Shown: positions 10,541 through 22,940 of the stretch, piece after piece | Numbering within the stretch: position 1 is the stretch's first letter | Layout of the letters: each line of letters begins with the position of its first letter | Assembly: GCA_943704425.1 (NCBI GenBank) | Contig: CALSCP010001486.1 | Location: 1-44,900 of the forward strand | Length of the DNA: 44,900 bases | Direction: 5' to 3' | Source of the DNA: Ministeria vibrans ATCC 50519 | Lineage: Eukaryota > Opisthokonta > Filasterea | Made by a program: the position numbers and the translations under genes | The notes under the pieces: model-generated | Database searches by the model: none | Told to the model about the DNA's origin: nothing | Seen by the model: the letters and a program-made list of their open reading frames with translations, nothing else

Positions 10541-12046
10541 TCAGATGACGGTGACCTTGTGGTCTTCGTCAACTGGAATGTTTTCGCCGACGTCCTTTTC
10601 CATGTAGATCTTGATGGTGCAGTCTTCGCCACCCGTAAACAGGCTGGTGCGGTCCGTACACGCCGTCAGTACCCCTCCTTGGTGCCGCCGGATTACTTGC
10701 TTGCACAGTACCTCCGAGTCTGACTGCCGTGCACTCACTTGCCACATCCGCAACTGGCCGTCGTTGCTCGCTGTGTACACATTGGCGCCAATGGCCCCGA
10801 CTGCATGTACGATACCAATGTGTGCGACAATCTGGTGGACGCGCAAGAGAGTATTCAGGTCGATGACGGTGACGTTCTGGTTGCGTGTGCCCACAAGCAG
10901 TAGTCGCTTGTAGATCGCCAGCGAGAACACACTGCCCAAAGCGGGTTCGGGGCGGACTGTAAAAAGACATGTAAGGGTTGCGGGCAGGCGTTCGCCCACC
11001 TGGGGCTGTGGCAGGTGGCCCACGCTGGGCGGGGGCTGCTCGGCGAGGCGCGTTGACCAGATGTGCAGAGCATTGTGAGAGCCGCTGATGATGCGACCGC
11101 CGTGTAGAGTGTCGTGGCAGAAGGCACGTACCCAATGCGACAGACCCAGTACGCGAGCCAGCGGCTCCAGGGTCGTTGCGTCTATGACCAGGATCTGTGC
11201 CTGCAGACCGACAAAGAGCAGTTGACGCCCCGTGTCGTCGGGCACCAGGCACAGCGCCGCCACCGTCGAATCGGTTGCCACCTGGACGCGTTTCTTCTCG
11301 GTGAACGTGTGCACAGACCACTGAGCGACAGAGCCGTCGGCACCACCGCTGAACAGCATGGGGCCGCCGGAGCGCGTCTTGCGGTACACCAGGGAGAACA
11401 CTCCGCCTTGATGCGCGTCCAGGACGTGCGTGCACTCGCAGCGTCCCGGTAGATTCCATACGCGTATTTGACCGTCGCTCGAGCCGCTGTAGAGGTGGGT
11501 GGAGCCGCGCACGACCGCCCACACGGGTCCCTTGTGCCCGTAGAGTGTGCCGGCACACGCAAAAATGTTAGGTTGTGTCGACGCGGCGCGTGCCGAGCCG
11601 CTCAGCGATCCGCCCAGCTTGCTTGCGCTGAGAAGCGACACAAGCCGTGGTGCAGCGGGTGGTGAACGTGGCATGGAGACGGTGAGGCCGGCGAGCGACG
11701 ATCGTTCCGACACGGCCGGCGACCCGAGACGACCGCGCTCGTCGCGCATAGCCATGACAAACGAATCGCTTCTATGAAGAGCACCGCCGAGGCCATTGTC
11801 GTCGCCCAGGTCAATGTCGGAGACGTGGCTAATGGAGGTGGCGCGAGAGGCGTCGTCAAAGGCGCGCGCATTCCGTCGCTGCTCCGACACCACCATTGCC
11901 TCAACGCGTATCAAACGCGCGTCCATCTGAGCCAGAGTCGACTGTATCCCAGCGAGGGTCGTTGCTAGCTGCTCCACCAGAGCGTGCGTTTTCGAGATCT
12001 GGTTCCCGGCGTCATTAACTATTGTGTCTTTGTCGCCATCGCCCAT
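10541..12046 (-). CDS. TRAF7-like WD40 propeller protein with N-terminal coiled coil
   Basis: A single-exon gene of 501 residues from the ATG at 12046 (MGDGDKDTIVND). The frame stays open to 12148 (34 more residues), but that upstream part overlaps A/T-rich leader sequence and I prefer the internal Met. Residues about 10-60 form a predicted coiled coil (heptad-like ALVEQLATTLAGIQSTLAQM). A Ser-rich linker follows, then about seven WD40 blades from about residue 165: LYGHKGPVWAVVRG, LYSGSSDGQIRVWNL, LFSGGADGSVAQW, LGLSHWVRAFCHD, IISGSHNALHIW, GSVFSLAIYKRLLLVGT, TASNDGQLRMW, LFTGGEDCTIKIYME. The blade order and phrases such as NHWVRA and GSVYSIAV match the C-terminal propeller of the E3 ligase TRAF7, but RING and TRAF zinc fingers are absent. 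Probable role: scaffold or substrate adaptor (inference). It is convergent with the sulfatase, 93 bp apart. Confidence 0.85.
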   Translation of the reverse strand: MGDGDKDTIVNDAGNQISKTHALVEQLATTLAGIQSTLAQMDARLIRVEAMVVSEQRRNARAFDDASRATSISHVSDIDLGDDNGLGGALHRSDSFVMAMRDERGRLGSPAVSERSSLAGLTVSMPRSPPAAPRLVSLLSASKLGGSLSGSARAASTQPNIFACAGTLYGHKGPVWAVVRGSTHLYSGSSDGQIRVWNLPGRCECTHVLDAHQGGVFSLVYRKTRSGGPMLFSGGADGSVAQWSVHTFTEKKRVQVATDSTVAALCLVPDDTGRQLLFVGLQAQILVIDATTLEPLARVLGLSHWVRAFCHDTLHGGRIISGSHNALHIWSTRLAEQPPPSVGHLPQPQVGERLPATLTCLFTVRPEPALGSVFSLAIYKRLLLVGTRNQNVTVIDLNTLLRVHQIVAHIGIVHAVGAIGANVYTASNDGQLRMWQVSARQSDSEVLCKQVIRRHQGGVLTACTDRTSLFTGGEDCTIKIYMEKDVGENIPVDEDHKVTVI

Positions 12047-12233
12047 CGCACCAACACGAGAAAAACGCAGTAAAATATTTGCATTAATCATTAATGAATC
12101 GTCGACTGAAAGTTTCAGTGTTCCCCGCGCAAGATCACACTCACTCACTCTACACTCTACAGTCTACACCCGGGCATGATGTATGTCTCAGTTGACGAAC
12201 CATTCTGTTTGATCAATCGTCTGTGGTTGTATT

Positions 12234-13151
12234 TTACACGTCAAGGAAGTTGGCAGCCATGAGAAGCTCAAGCGCGACCTCAGCCTCAATGGGGAATTCT
12301 GTAGGATACGGAGTGAGTGGGAGGAGAGAAGAGGGATGGCGTCATTTTACCGGGGATCTCGTTGTTCTCTTGATTGGAGTTCTTGTGCCGCATTTTGAAG
12401 TAGAAGTACTTGCACACCTAATGGGTGCGCATGTCAGTGCATGTCAGTGCATGTCAGTGCATCTGTTGTGATGCGCAAGAAGATTGTACCTTCTCGAGGA
12501 CGTGCGAAGAGATCTCTTTGAATTCTACTACGTTGCTCTCTGCTTCTTGAAATTGACCTGCAGAGCGAAAGACAAAGTTGTGAGACAAAAAGTCGGAATG
12601 GATTGAATGATAAAAATTTGTGTTCCACAGGTCATCAAAACAAAGAAGGAACATATGTAAACGATGCTCTGTAGATTCAGTGCCATCTATGCGTATCGCT
12701 CGTAGAAACGCACGACGAGCAGTCGCGCAAAACAGAGACAAGCAGAACAATAGTAAGAGTGGTTGAGTGCCGACTCATTTCCACATCCACGCCATGTTGC
12801 TGCCCATTTGCGCGACAGCCGTGCGTCTCATTTGATACACCACCCCATGAGCTAATGATCTCATTGGAACAGCAGTCGAAAAAGGTGAGATGCGAAGCAG
12901 ATTGGACGTGAAACAGAAAAGAAGAAGTGACGAGCGAAAAAGAAGAAAAGAAAAAACCACACAGAAACGTCGTAGAGGACAACACGCACGCACACACACA
13001 TACACACATACACGCATGGCATACCTGGCCCACTTAGCATGCTCTTGATAGTGCCGCTGACCATCGCATAGTAACGCTGAACTACAAATTCATGTCCGTC
13101 GCTGCTGCGCAAGCGCACATACTGATCGCGATCTTCGTCTTCTGCCGACAT
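12234..13151 (-). CDS. ELOC: Elongin C
   Basis: Skp1-like adaptor. With elongin B it bridges BC-box substrate receptors (VHL, SOCS families) to Cul2/Cul5 ubiquitin ligases, and it also joins the Pol II elongin complex. Four exons, 13151-13025, 12557-12490, 12417-12351 and 12298-12234, give 108 residues (human 112). The protein reads [20 protein letters not shown], then [33 protein letters not shown], and ends [15 protein letters not shown], all close to human elongin C. Intron 1 is 467 bp and holds a CA-rich patch; intron 2 has a perfect triple 10-mer. Splice phases 1, 0 and 1 close without any gap. It is head-to-head with the zinc-ribbon gene, 136 bp away. Confidence 0.97.
12431..12460. repeat. 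Three tandem copies of ATGTCAGTGC
   Basis: Perfect triple repeat of a 10-mer, with a partial fourth, inside elongin C intron 2. It spans nearly half of that 72-bp intron. Confidence 0.9.
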
Positions 13152-13287
13152 CTAGCACACACCACGAGAAGCGTCGATGAAGCCAAATGGCAAATACAAA
13201 TAAATTGAATTCAATCGTCAAATAACGTCAATCTTCAATTCTTCATCTTTCGCAATCGTCAATTGACCATTCGCACTTCTTTTGCAA
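13152..13287. promoter_or_regulatory. Divergent promoter region, elongin C / zinc-ribbon gene
   Basis: 136 bp between the two start codons. It is A/T-rich, with repeated CGTCAA/CAATCGTC words (at 13216, 13225 and 13254) and AATTGAATTCAAT at 13203-13215. A shared promoter is inferred from the geometry. Confidence 0.4.
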
Positions 13288-14489
13288 ATGTCAAGGCCGA
13301 CAAGTCGTGCGTCTTCGCCAGAGCCCGATGTGGACGCGGAGATGTTTACAGTAGAGCACCTGGCTCGGTCGCGACATGTGTTGGCGTCCGTGGCGCCCGC
13401 TTTGGCCAGGTATGGAACGGGGGACGGGTTTGGGGTCATTGGGAACCGTTTGCACCAACGCCGTGGCGCTCTGTAGTGCTGCGGGGGTTACGCTGCGCGG
13501 AGCAGCCAAGCAACTGGCGTATGCTGAAGGATTGCAGTCGAGGGGACGTCGCGAGGAGGAAGACGCAGACTGGAGTCTGGTTGGCTTGGCGGTGTGCCAC
13601 CAGTGCGGGTCGTCGCTGCAGGGCGACACGGCGACTGTGCGGCTGCACGGCGGCCATTCGCTCGAGCAACGGTACGGGCGATGGCGTCGACGCAGATGGC
13701 GAGGACACGACAGGGACGAAGTGCACCGTATCGACGACACGGCGCGCATACTGCACAGCTCGAGCAAGCGCAAGGTGTCGTCGTCGTCGTCGTCGTCGTC
13801 CATGTCACGCTCGTCGTTGGCGTCGCGCGTCTCGCTTGCGACTGTTGCCGCACTGCGTCGCAGCCTTGAGAGTAGCCTTATTGGAGGAAGTGCGTCGGCG
13901 TCGACAGCAGACCAACGGGGAGTGGTGGCGCGCGACCGGCGTGTGCTCCGCGACGAACAACGCTGTGCGGGTGCCGTCACAGTGCGCTGTCGAGCATGTA
14001 CATTCCTCCACATTCGCGCGGGACTCCGCAAAGAAGCACGGGGGCGCACGGACGCGCAGCTCGACACGGCAAGCCAGGGGACGTCGCGGTGCACATCGGG
14101 CGCTCGCACTCCGTTGCGCTCTCAAGGGGTCCCTTCCAGCTCAGGCTCAGGCGCACTCACTCCCGTCTCAGGTGTCACTCCCCGTTCAGCCTCCCCTGCT
14201 CCCGCGGCTCTCTCTGCTGTCTCTCCGTCAAGCAAAACGTCAAAGAAGAAGAACAGAAAGGTTCGTGTATATAGCCAGTAATTATTATTATTCCATCGGT
14301 TTCTATCACTCTCTCTCTCTCTGTCTGACTCCCTTTCTCTCTATCACTTTTTTTCCCCCTCTGTCTCTGTTGTGTTGCTAGAGGGACGATCTAAAGAACA
14401 TTCTTGCGCGCGCTAAAGACGCCTCGTCAAAGAGCAATGGACCCTCTGACACTCTCGAACTATCCATGTTCCTCACGAGTGGCCAATAG
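13288..14489 (+). CDS. Zinc-ribbon protein, C18orf21/RMP24-like (RNase MRP/Rpr2-type) candidate
   Basis: Three exons, 13288-13409, 13477-14260 and 14382-14489, give 337 residues. Two separated Cys pairs could form one zinc ribbon: CHQCG near residue 80 and CRAC near residue 211. The second is followed by basic FLHIRAGLRKEARGR. Between them lies a low-complexity insert with a Ser run. The C-terminus is basic (SKTSKKKNRKRDDLKNILARAKD) and ends LELSMFLTSGQ. This order (helical N-terminus, split CxxC...CxxC, KTKK-type basic patch, short amphipathic end) resembles human C18orf21, now linked to RNase MRP, and more distantly Rpr2/Rpp21/Snm1. Sequence identity is low, so this is a family guess. If correct, it acts in nucleolar pre-rRNA processing. 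Intron 2 holds the intronic CT/CACTTT repeat. Alternative: an unrelated zinc-ribbon protein. Confidence 0.6.
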
Positions 14490-14597
14490 TGAATCATCAC
14501 AAGAAAAATAAAGAACAATTATACAGCGAGAATGTAACAGTGATATTGTGAACGAAGACAGTGAGTAGGCTTGAACATTCTTGTGCTCAGTCCCAAG

Positions 14598-16824
<2,227 letters not shown>

Positions 16825-16936
16825 CGAAGATTTTGGGTTTTTGAGAATGAATGAATAATAAGTCTGTCTTTAATTTATTACAGACAATATGAATAATCTG
16901 TCTTTATAATCAATTCTTTTGGTCGCTTCTTATACA
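16825..16936. promoter_or_regulatory. Divergent promoter region, WDFY-like / KCTD3-like
   Basis: 112 bp between start codons. It is A/T-rich with two copies of the word aat-ctgtctttaat/ctgtctttata (16862-16872 and 16898-16908). A shared bidirectional promoter is inferred. Confidence 0.4.
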
Positions 16937-18337
16937 ATGTCACAGGGCCCTGACATTGTCAGGCTCAACGTGGGCGGCCGACTGTTTTGCACGTCGTACG
17001 CAACGCTCACGCGAATTCCCGGCACATTCTTCTCCAGGTAGAGATATTCACTGCGCAGTCCACTGCTGCCCGTTGCCCTCCCTTGCTGTCTTCTTCGTGT
17101 CTCTCTCTCTCTCTCTTTCTCTCTCTGTGTGTGTGCTGTTTGCCTGACTACTTCCTTGCCCAATCTGTCTTTTTTTTGGCGTGAATGAACTTTTCAAAAC
17201 ACATCTCGCAAAATCTCATTGAAGCACTCTCACTGGCTGTTCGGTCGGTCGGCCACGCCGTGTACAAGAGGCTGCTTGTACCTGATGGCCGTTTCCTGTG
17301 CCTCTAACCGCCGTGCTTCTCGCGTAGTCTTCTCTCGGGCAGAATACCGTCGTACAAGGAGGACGACTCGGTCTTTATCGACCGCGATCCGGACGTCTTT
17401 GCCGTGATTCTCGCCTATCTGCGCACCGAACGCATCTATCTTGCCGGCACCACCGTCTCCCTTGAAAGCCTCTACCTTGAAGCAATGTTTTACAGTACCC
17501 TCTTTTTGAGACTTGTTTGAGTGGGATACTAACGATAACCGTCGCGTTTCTGCCTCTTCCAAGGTATCACGCCGTTGACCGACAACCTGGACATGTGTCG
17601 TCTGCAGCGGACCGACGGGTGCGGCAACCTCTTGTTCAATGCGGTGCTCGAGCATCAGCCTGTCGACCGCACTGACGTGCATCCCACACGCGTCGCTGGC
17701 GTCGACGAAGGTGTCTGCTCGCTGTGCGCCCACCACAACTGGATTACCATTGCCTATCGTCATCACTTTGTCTGCTTCAGCTTCTCCGAGAGCACTTCGT
17801 GGACGCTCGAGTTCCAGTCTCCCTATTTTGACCTGCCCATTGATCGTGTTGCGCTCAACGTGCGCTACGGTGGCGGCGACAAGCTTGTGGCCTTCTCTCA
17901 AGGGGGTGTGGTGCGTCTCTACGACTGTGCCGTGGCCCAGGCGGGTGGGGCCGCCGCTGCTGCTCCTGTTCAGGTGTTTGATGTGGGCGACGCCAATGCA
18001 GTCGCAGCGGCGCGTCATCGCGAGGTCCTCCAACAACTCATCCAACATCCGCACCCGCATCCACCAGCACCCACTCCCCTCCGCCCGTCCATGCGCCCCT
18101 CTTCGTTGTCGCTCCCCTCTGGTAGTGCCAGTGTAAGCAACGGCACGCCCGAAGGCAGCGCGACCACCTCCGCACGCAACACTCCCGTTCCCCTCCACGA
18201 GGACACGCTGCCTTCTCATGCACTGCCAGGCCCATTAGCACCACCACCACAACAACAGTTGCAAGACCTACTGCAACAGCAAGCACAAGTGCAACAACAA
18301 TCGCAACAGTCAATGTCCCTTGTACAGCATCATTATC

Positions 18338-18368
<31 letters not shown>

Positions 18369-20019
18369 GCAACAACAACAACAACAACAACAACAACAGG
18401 CCGTGGTCGCTGCAGTCCCGGCCGTGCGGGGCCATGCGAGACGCCCGTCCCAAGGCTCGCGCGGCATTGTCACCACCTTCGACTTGGGTGTGCCGCCCAA
18501 TCAGCTCTTTTTTATTGGTTCTCAACTGGTGGCACTCTCGGGCGCCACGGGTCGCATTGGTCTGTGGAACTCAATGAGCCAGCATTGGCAGAACCAGTTG
18601 GTCCCGCACATCATCACGAGCCACGACTGTGCAGGCTCTCTTCTTGTCCTCGGCTACAATAATGGCGCCATCTGGTGCGAATGCAATATGTTGTCATTTG
18701 TACTCACTTTTGTCGCTTCTTTCACTCTGTTCTCTCTTCTTCTATTTGTTCTGTGTCTGTTTTGTCACTTTGTCTCCCTTTTTTTATCTTTGTTCTGTGT
18801 CTGTTCTGTCACTTTGTCTCTCTTTCTTTTATCACTTTCTGTCTCTGTTTTGTCTCTTTCTTTAGTTACTTTGTTCTCTGTTTTTTTGTATCACTTTGTT
18901 TTGTTTTTCTTTCTTCCTCTCATTTCCTTCGTTCTTTCTCTCTCTCTTAGCTATGTGGACGTCGAGAAGTTTCCTGTGCGCATGAAGGACAACGACTTGC
19001 TTGTCAACGAGCTGTATCACGACACGAGCGGCTCGCCCATCACGGCCGTCTCCGTCTACCTTTCCAGTGCAGGCGATCCAGCCGGTAAAAACTGGACGGA
19101 GATTGCGTACGGGACTGCATCCGGGCTCGTGCGCATCATCAGCCAACACCCCGAGACGGCCGGTCAAGGCCCCTTTCAGATCTCATACACTGTCCATCGT
19201 CATCCCATTGTCCGTATTGAGCTCAGCGAGCGCTTTCTCGTTTGTGGTACGCAAAAGCCAAAAAAAAAAAAACATCATCATCATCATCATCAACATCATC
19301 ATCCTCTCACTCGTTTTTTTTTACTTCTTAACAGTGTGTGAGGAGGACTCGCATGTGCGCACATTCAAAGTGACGCGTTTCCGCGGACGCATCAGCACTC
19401 AACCTGGCGCACTGCCCCTTGCTTCCTTCCACCTCACGAGCGTCGACGAGCCCAGCGACCAGGGACCGCTTGGCAATGACGAACCACAGGTACAGTTTGT
19501 GCATCGGCCATTTGCACACGTGTGTATACCCATCCCTCTTATATTATTGCGTTGCTTGTCGTTAGGTCTTTGTACAGCGCTCCAACACAGACAGTGATCG
19601 TTTGCTCATTCGCGACGCAAGTACAGGCGACCGTGTCTGTCTCATTTCAGCCATTGATCAAAGGTAAAGTGAAAAAGGCGAGCATCACTTCGTCATTTCT
19701 TAAGAGTACATGACCAACATGGATATCATCATAATAATTATTGTCGCAGTGCCATCAGTGCCTTTTGCGTTCATGAGTGTGACAGTCCGTCGCGCGTGGG
19801 CTCTCGTGCCCGTCGCTTTTTCCTGACGGGCCATGATAATGGCTCAGTCCAAATATGGGATCTTAATGTCGCTTTGGAGTACTTGAAGGACGGAAAAACT
19901 GGTAAGAGCGGCTAAACTGCGATAAAATTGACTTTAAAAACACAATATTTTCTGTAGATTTCTTGCGCGACAATGGATTTGATTTGGGTTCACTGGCACT
20001 CTTTGGAATTCACGCTTGA
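16937..20019 (+). CDS. KCTD3/SHKBP1-type BTB (T1) plus WD40-like protein
   Basis: Eight exons: 16937-17037, 17328-17494, 17564-18674, 18951-19246, 19335-19489, 19566-19663, 19750-19901, 19958-20019; 713 residues. Residues 5-100 are a T1/BTB domain ([47 protein letters not shown]), the fold that forms oligomers and in many KCTD proteins binds Cul3. A propeller-like half follows: [136 protein letters not shown]. These match human SHKBP1/KCTD3 nearly motif for motif. An insert with 21 Gln (18337-18399) and Pro/His-rich flanks interrupts the propeller. Intron 2 has a canonical TACTAAC branch point near 17527. Animal relatives regulate HCN channels (KCTD3) or Cbl-EGFR signalling (SHKBP1); the role here is unknown. 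Confidence 0.95.
18337..18399 (+). repeat. CAA/CAG trinucleotide run coding for 21 Gln
   Basis: In-frame glutamine run within exon 3 of the KCTD3-like gene. It is mostly CAA with two CAG codons, and more Gln-rich sequence lies upstream (18250-18312). Confidence 0.95.
18700..18945 (+). repeat. Intronic TGTCACTTTGTCTC array
   Basis: Intron 3 of the KCTD3-like gene (18675-18950). It holds about seven diverged units around TCTGTGTCTGTTTTGTCACTTTGTC. The array is in the sense orientation, and the frame stays open right through it, so retention would insert a hydrophobic Phe/Leu/Ser stretch. Confidence 0.8.
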
Positions 20020-20389
20020 GGAGTAAAAAGACAGCCTGTGCTTAATTGAATTCAATTTTCTTACTTTTTCCTTTGCGTCTCTTTGTGTTCGTAATTACTC
20101 CCACGGCTCTCTTTTTTGTCTCCCTATTAATTATTTGTCTGTCTTTTTCATTCCCTAGAGGTCTGTATGTAATATCTCCCTTTTGTTTGTCGTTTGAGCG
20201 CCAGTACTACTGCTCAATCATTGTAACTTCTCATTTGTATCTAGAGACACTTTGCCATCTTAAAAAAGCATCTTAATTTATAACCTTGTCGCCTCTCTTC
20301 TTCTCGTCGTGAAGCCACTTTATAACTTTCAAGTTTGTAGATAATGACCTTTTTGAAATTTATAAAAATCACACGTTTTCTCTCCAAAC

Positions 20390-20539
20390 ACCATAAATGC
20401 CGCGATTCCCCTCACCTCATCGCAACAGGTGGGTGTATCTCTAGAGGTCCACCGACGAACGTGGCTAGCCCTCCGTGGCCCGTGAGGACGGACTCTAGAA
20501 TCGTTTACCTTCGTCGCACGCCGACTACCTTTTTTTTTT
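20390..20539 (+). ncRNA. Candidate structured Pol III transcript, class unknown
   Basis: Weak candidate. A TATA-like tataaaaa at 20361-20368 lies about 25 bp upstream of a G/C-rich block that ends in T10 (20530-20539), as a type 3 Pol III gene would. Inside it, TCTAGAGGTCC (20442-20452) can pair with GGAC-[GGA]-CTCTAGA further on, and CACCT...AGGTG makes a small hairpin. It matches none of U6, 5S, SRP, RNase P or MRP that I could recall. The T10 is also the end of a dispersed repeat copy, so the terminator may be coincidental. Confidence 0.25.
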
Positions 20540-20598
20540 GAAAACCTAGAGGATGAAAGCTGAATTCATTGTACAACCCTCCGAAGCGGCTGCTCCAT
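20530..20598 (-). repeat. Short poly(A)-ended repeat, copy A
   Basis: Read on the minus strand: GCAGCCGCTTCGGAGGGTTG, then TACAATGAATTC, then a diverged middle and A10. It shares this order with copies B and C, about 0.9 kb away. Confidence 0.6.
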
Positions 20599-21471
20599 CC
20601 CCGCATGGGCCGAACGGTAATGAGAACGAGACTTGCATGCGCTCAAAAAGGTGCACCGGCTAGCCAAGCACACCCCCGAGCCCAGGCTAATGCAAAGCTG
20701 CGAACGCCTCGTGGTGATATATACTTACTTACTAGTTACTTACTAGTAGTTCAGAGAGCGCGATGGCCTCATTAATGGCATGAATGATGTGATATCAGCT
20801 GATGTTCCGAAAAAACAGTCTGAATACAATTATCGTTATCTAGTATATACGGCCCCTCCCAAATTTCTAGTACCAAACACTTTATTGAAACATACAGGTC
20901 TAGACAGGTTAAATGCTGCGCAGAGAGGTAATTAATTAATTACTTTTTAATAAACTTGAGCTGACGCTTTTGGTTTATAAAAGTTCATTTACGAATAATA
21001 CATTTAATAGTAATTTTCGCGATACACATTGTTCTTTAATTAAATTACTGGTTAATATTTCGCATAATGTCATGCACGTGAAAGTAGTTTACTCCAATTT
21101 GTTATATCAGGCGAAATACATAAAGTAATTTACTATACGGCTTATTTAAGCTTTCCGGCTTTTGCTGCTTCCCATTTCTCGGCGTTAGCGGTTTTGGAAG
21201 AGATTTCACTCGTGATCTTTCAGCCAAAAGTTAGCGGTTTGAATAGGAGCGGCGAGAGGCACACAACGAGGGTGAGAGTGATAGAGACGAGAGGTGAGGC
21301 AGAAATATGGGACAGAAGTACGAGTTCTTCGGAATCTGTCGCCGGAGATCGAAGCCAACTATGAGGCGCGCATTGAGAGCCGACTTCGAAGCACACCGAT
21401 AAAAATCACCCAACCTGGTGAAGCACGGGAGCATGAAAGGCAGCGGACAGCAAAGGGGGGTTTTTTTTGTA

Positions 21472-21530
21472 TTTTTTGGAAGTTCTAGGGCAAAAGCAAG
21501 ACAATCTAACCATCCGAAGTGGCTGCTTCG
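21472..21530 (-). repeat. Short poly(A)-ended repeat, copy B
   Basis: Minus strand: GAAGCAGCCACTTCGGATGG, TTAGATTGTC, CTTTTGCCCTAGAACTTCC, then A6 and A8 blocks. The unit starts with a perfect 6-bp hairpin on the plus strand (CCGAAG-tggctg-CTTCGG, 21514-21531). Confidence 0.65.
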
Positions 21531-21533
21531 GTA

Positions 21534-21576
21534 TTTTTTTTTTGGAAGCCTTAGGGCAAAAGCTTCATTGTACAAG
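21534..21576 (-). repeat. Short poly(A)-ended repeat, copy C (5'-truncated)
   Basis: Minus strand: TTGTACAATGAAGC, then TTTTGCCCTAAGGCTTCC and A10. It abuts copy B head to tail and lacks the GCAGCC hairpin end. Confidence 0.65.
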
Positions 21577-22142
21577 AGCACTGCTCAGCTGCAAGTTTTT
21601 TGACGGCGAGTATGAATCCTGTGCTGAAGGGGCGATGAAATTGAAGAAAGCGGTAGAGGAAATTGAAATGGCATGGGAGATGGACGGGGGCGAACTGGGA
21701 GAGGGCAATTAGTGCTCAATCATCAGTGCGACTGGCCACGAGCTACTGGTGACAATAGTCAAGCAGATGTACAATAGTTGAAAGAAGCTGAGAAGGTGAT
21801 GATACAGACGGTGAAGGATCCCACCTTGGTTGAGGATGAGAAAGAGAGATTATCGAGAGAGACAACATGGTAGAGCTGCATAATACATCTAGGGCTAGAG
21901 GGGACTGCCAGGCTGGGAACAGACGGCGAGGAAGACGAATGCTCCGGCCTCCGGGTTCGTTGAGTCTTCAAAGTGAGCCAACGGGTTTGCTACCGATACG
22001 CGAGACTGAAAGACGTATTAAAATTTGATATTTCGTAAAAATAACAATAATCTTATTGTAGTTTATTACTTCTTTCGACTAACTGCCCACACATTTGCCA
22101 TATCGGTTTGAACACCCCCGATTACAACCACTCGCCAGCCCA

Positions 22143-22734
22143 ATGTTTCCAAACACCCCGTCTCGCGAAGAAGCATACTTGGAGAGGCACAACATCCACG
22201 CAGTGATCCGCGAGCTCCTCGCTCGTCTCGTTGTCGAGCAACCGCCCAATGCCCGTACGGCGCTCGTAGATTTCATCGAAGATCTTAAGAGAATACGAGA
22301 CACGCCGGTAAGAAGTTGTTTCTGGTGTTCGTTATCGTTGTCAATGGCAACGCATTCACTTTGTTTTAATGTAGTCCACCAGCGCCTCCTCCGCTGCATC
22401 TTTGTTCACTCGCTCCAACCTGGAAGCAATGTTTGGGCTGTATGACGTGACTGGAACGGGAACGATGAGCTTAGAGCAGTATTCTCACGGTGAGGAAACA
22501 AACAACCGTTTGTGCACTCAATTATATATATAATCTCTAGCAATGAAATCAATTGGAGTGGACCAATTCAACGCGACGCCAGAGACAACAGTACAGGTAC
22601 ATGTGTAGATGGGCGTCAATGCGTGTTGACAGCCAGCATTGACTTGTGTACTCCAACAGGGAATGGTGTCGCGCGCAACGTTCGTTCAGGAAGCCTTACA
22701 CGCACAAGCAGAGACACTTCGGACTTTGATATGA
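22143..22734 (+). CDS. EFCAB10: EFCAB10-like RIIa/EF-hand protein
   Basis: Four exons, 22143-22307, 22375-22489, 22541-22596 and 22660-22734, give 136 residues (human EFCAB10 about 127). The first 55 residues form an RIIa/Dpy30-like dimerisation helix pair: REEAYLERHNIHAVIRELLA, RLVVEQPPNARTALVDFIED. The second part reads SNLEAMFGLYDVTGTGTMSL, a degenerate EF-hand as in EFCAB10 (DNLEALFKLVDV). It goes on EQYSHAMKSIGV and ends FVQEALHAQAETLRTLI. The loop DVTGTGTMS keeps some acidic/polar ligands, so Ca2+ binding is doubtful. EFCAB10 is a cilium-associated protein in animals; a flagellar role is inferred here. The start was set at the ATG at 22143; no earlier in-frame ATG exists. It is tail to tail with the IP3 receptor, 206 bp apart. 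Confidence 0.8.
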
Positions 22735-22940
22735 ATCAATACACACACCCAGGTCTACTGTCACCACTCCATATACGTACTAAATTTCGAAGAAGAGGAA
22801 GAAGCTAACAAGAAAAAAGAGCAAAACTGAAACAACAATAACATTAACTGTCTTATTATTAATCATTATTATGTCTTAGAGATATGGTGTATTGTAACTG
22901 TCAAACAATCTGAAAACAAGCATTTATAATTTCATAAAAT

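Larger units (their letters stand above)
20020..22142. other. Long gene-poor intergenic region
   Basis: 2.1 kb without a supportable protein gene, the longest such stretch here. 20040-20360 is T-rich, probably the KCTD3-like 3' UTR. 20390-20540 is a compact G/C-rich block that may be a Pol III RNA. 20530-20600 and 21470-21590 carry copies of a short poly(A)-ended repeat. 20760-21200 is strongly A/T-rich. 21230-22030 is mixed, with short open frames in both strands that I cannot assign. It may be decayed transposon sequence. Confidence 0.5.

Noticed and set aside
12431-12460. Regularly spaced tandem repeats that might suggest CRISPR
   Set aside because: Eukaryotic intron, direct tandem 10-mers without spacers. 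Not a CRISPR array.
20888-20920. Stretch gaaacatacaggtctagacagg that recalls a conserved small-subunit rRNA segment
   Set aside because: Only about 20 bases are similar and no adjacent rRNA helices follow. Too short to call an rRNA fragment.
21231-21712. Open frames over the repeat copies (minus 21231-21581, plus 21467-21712)
   Set aside because: The internal peptide repetition comes from the tandem nucleotide repeat itself, and the rest matches nothing. No start context or splice support.
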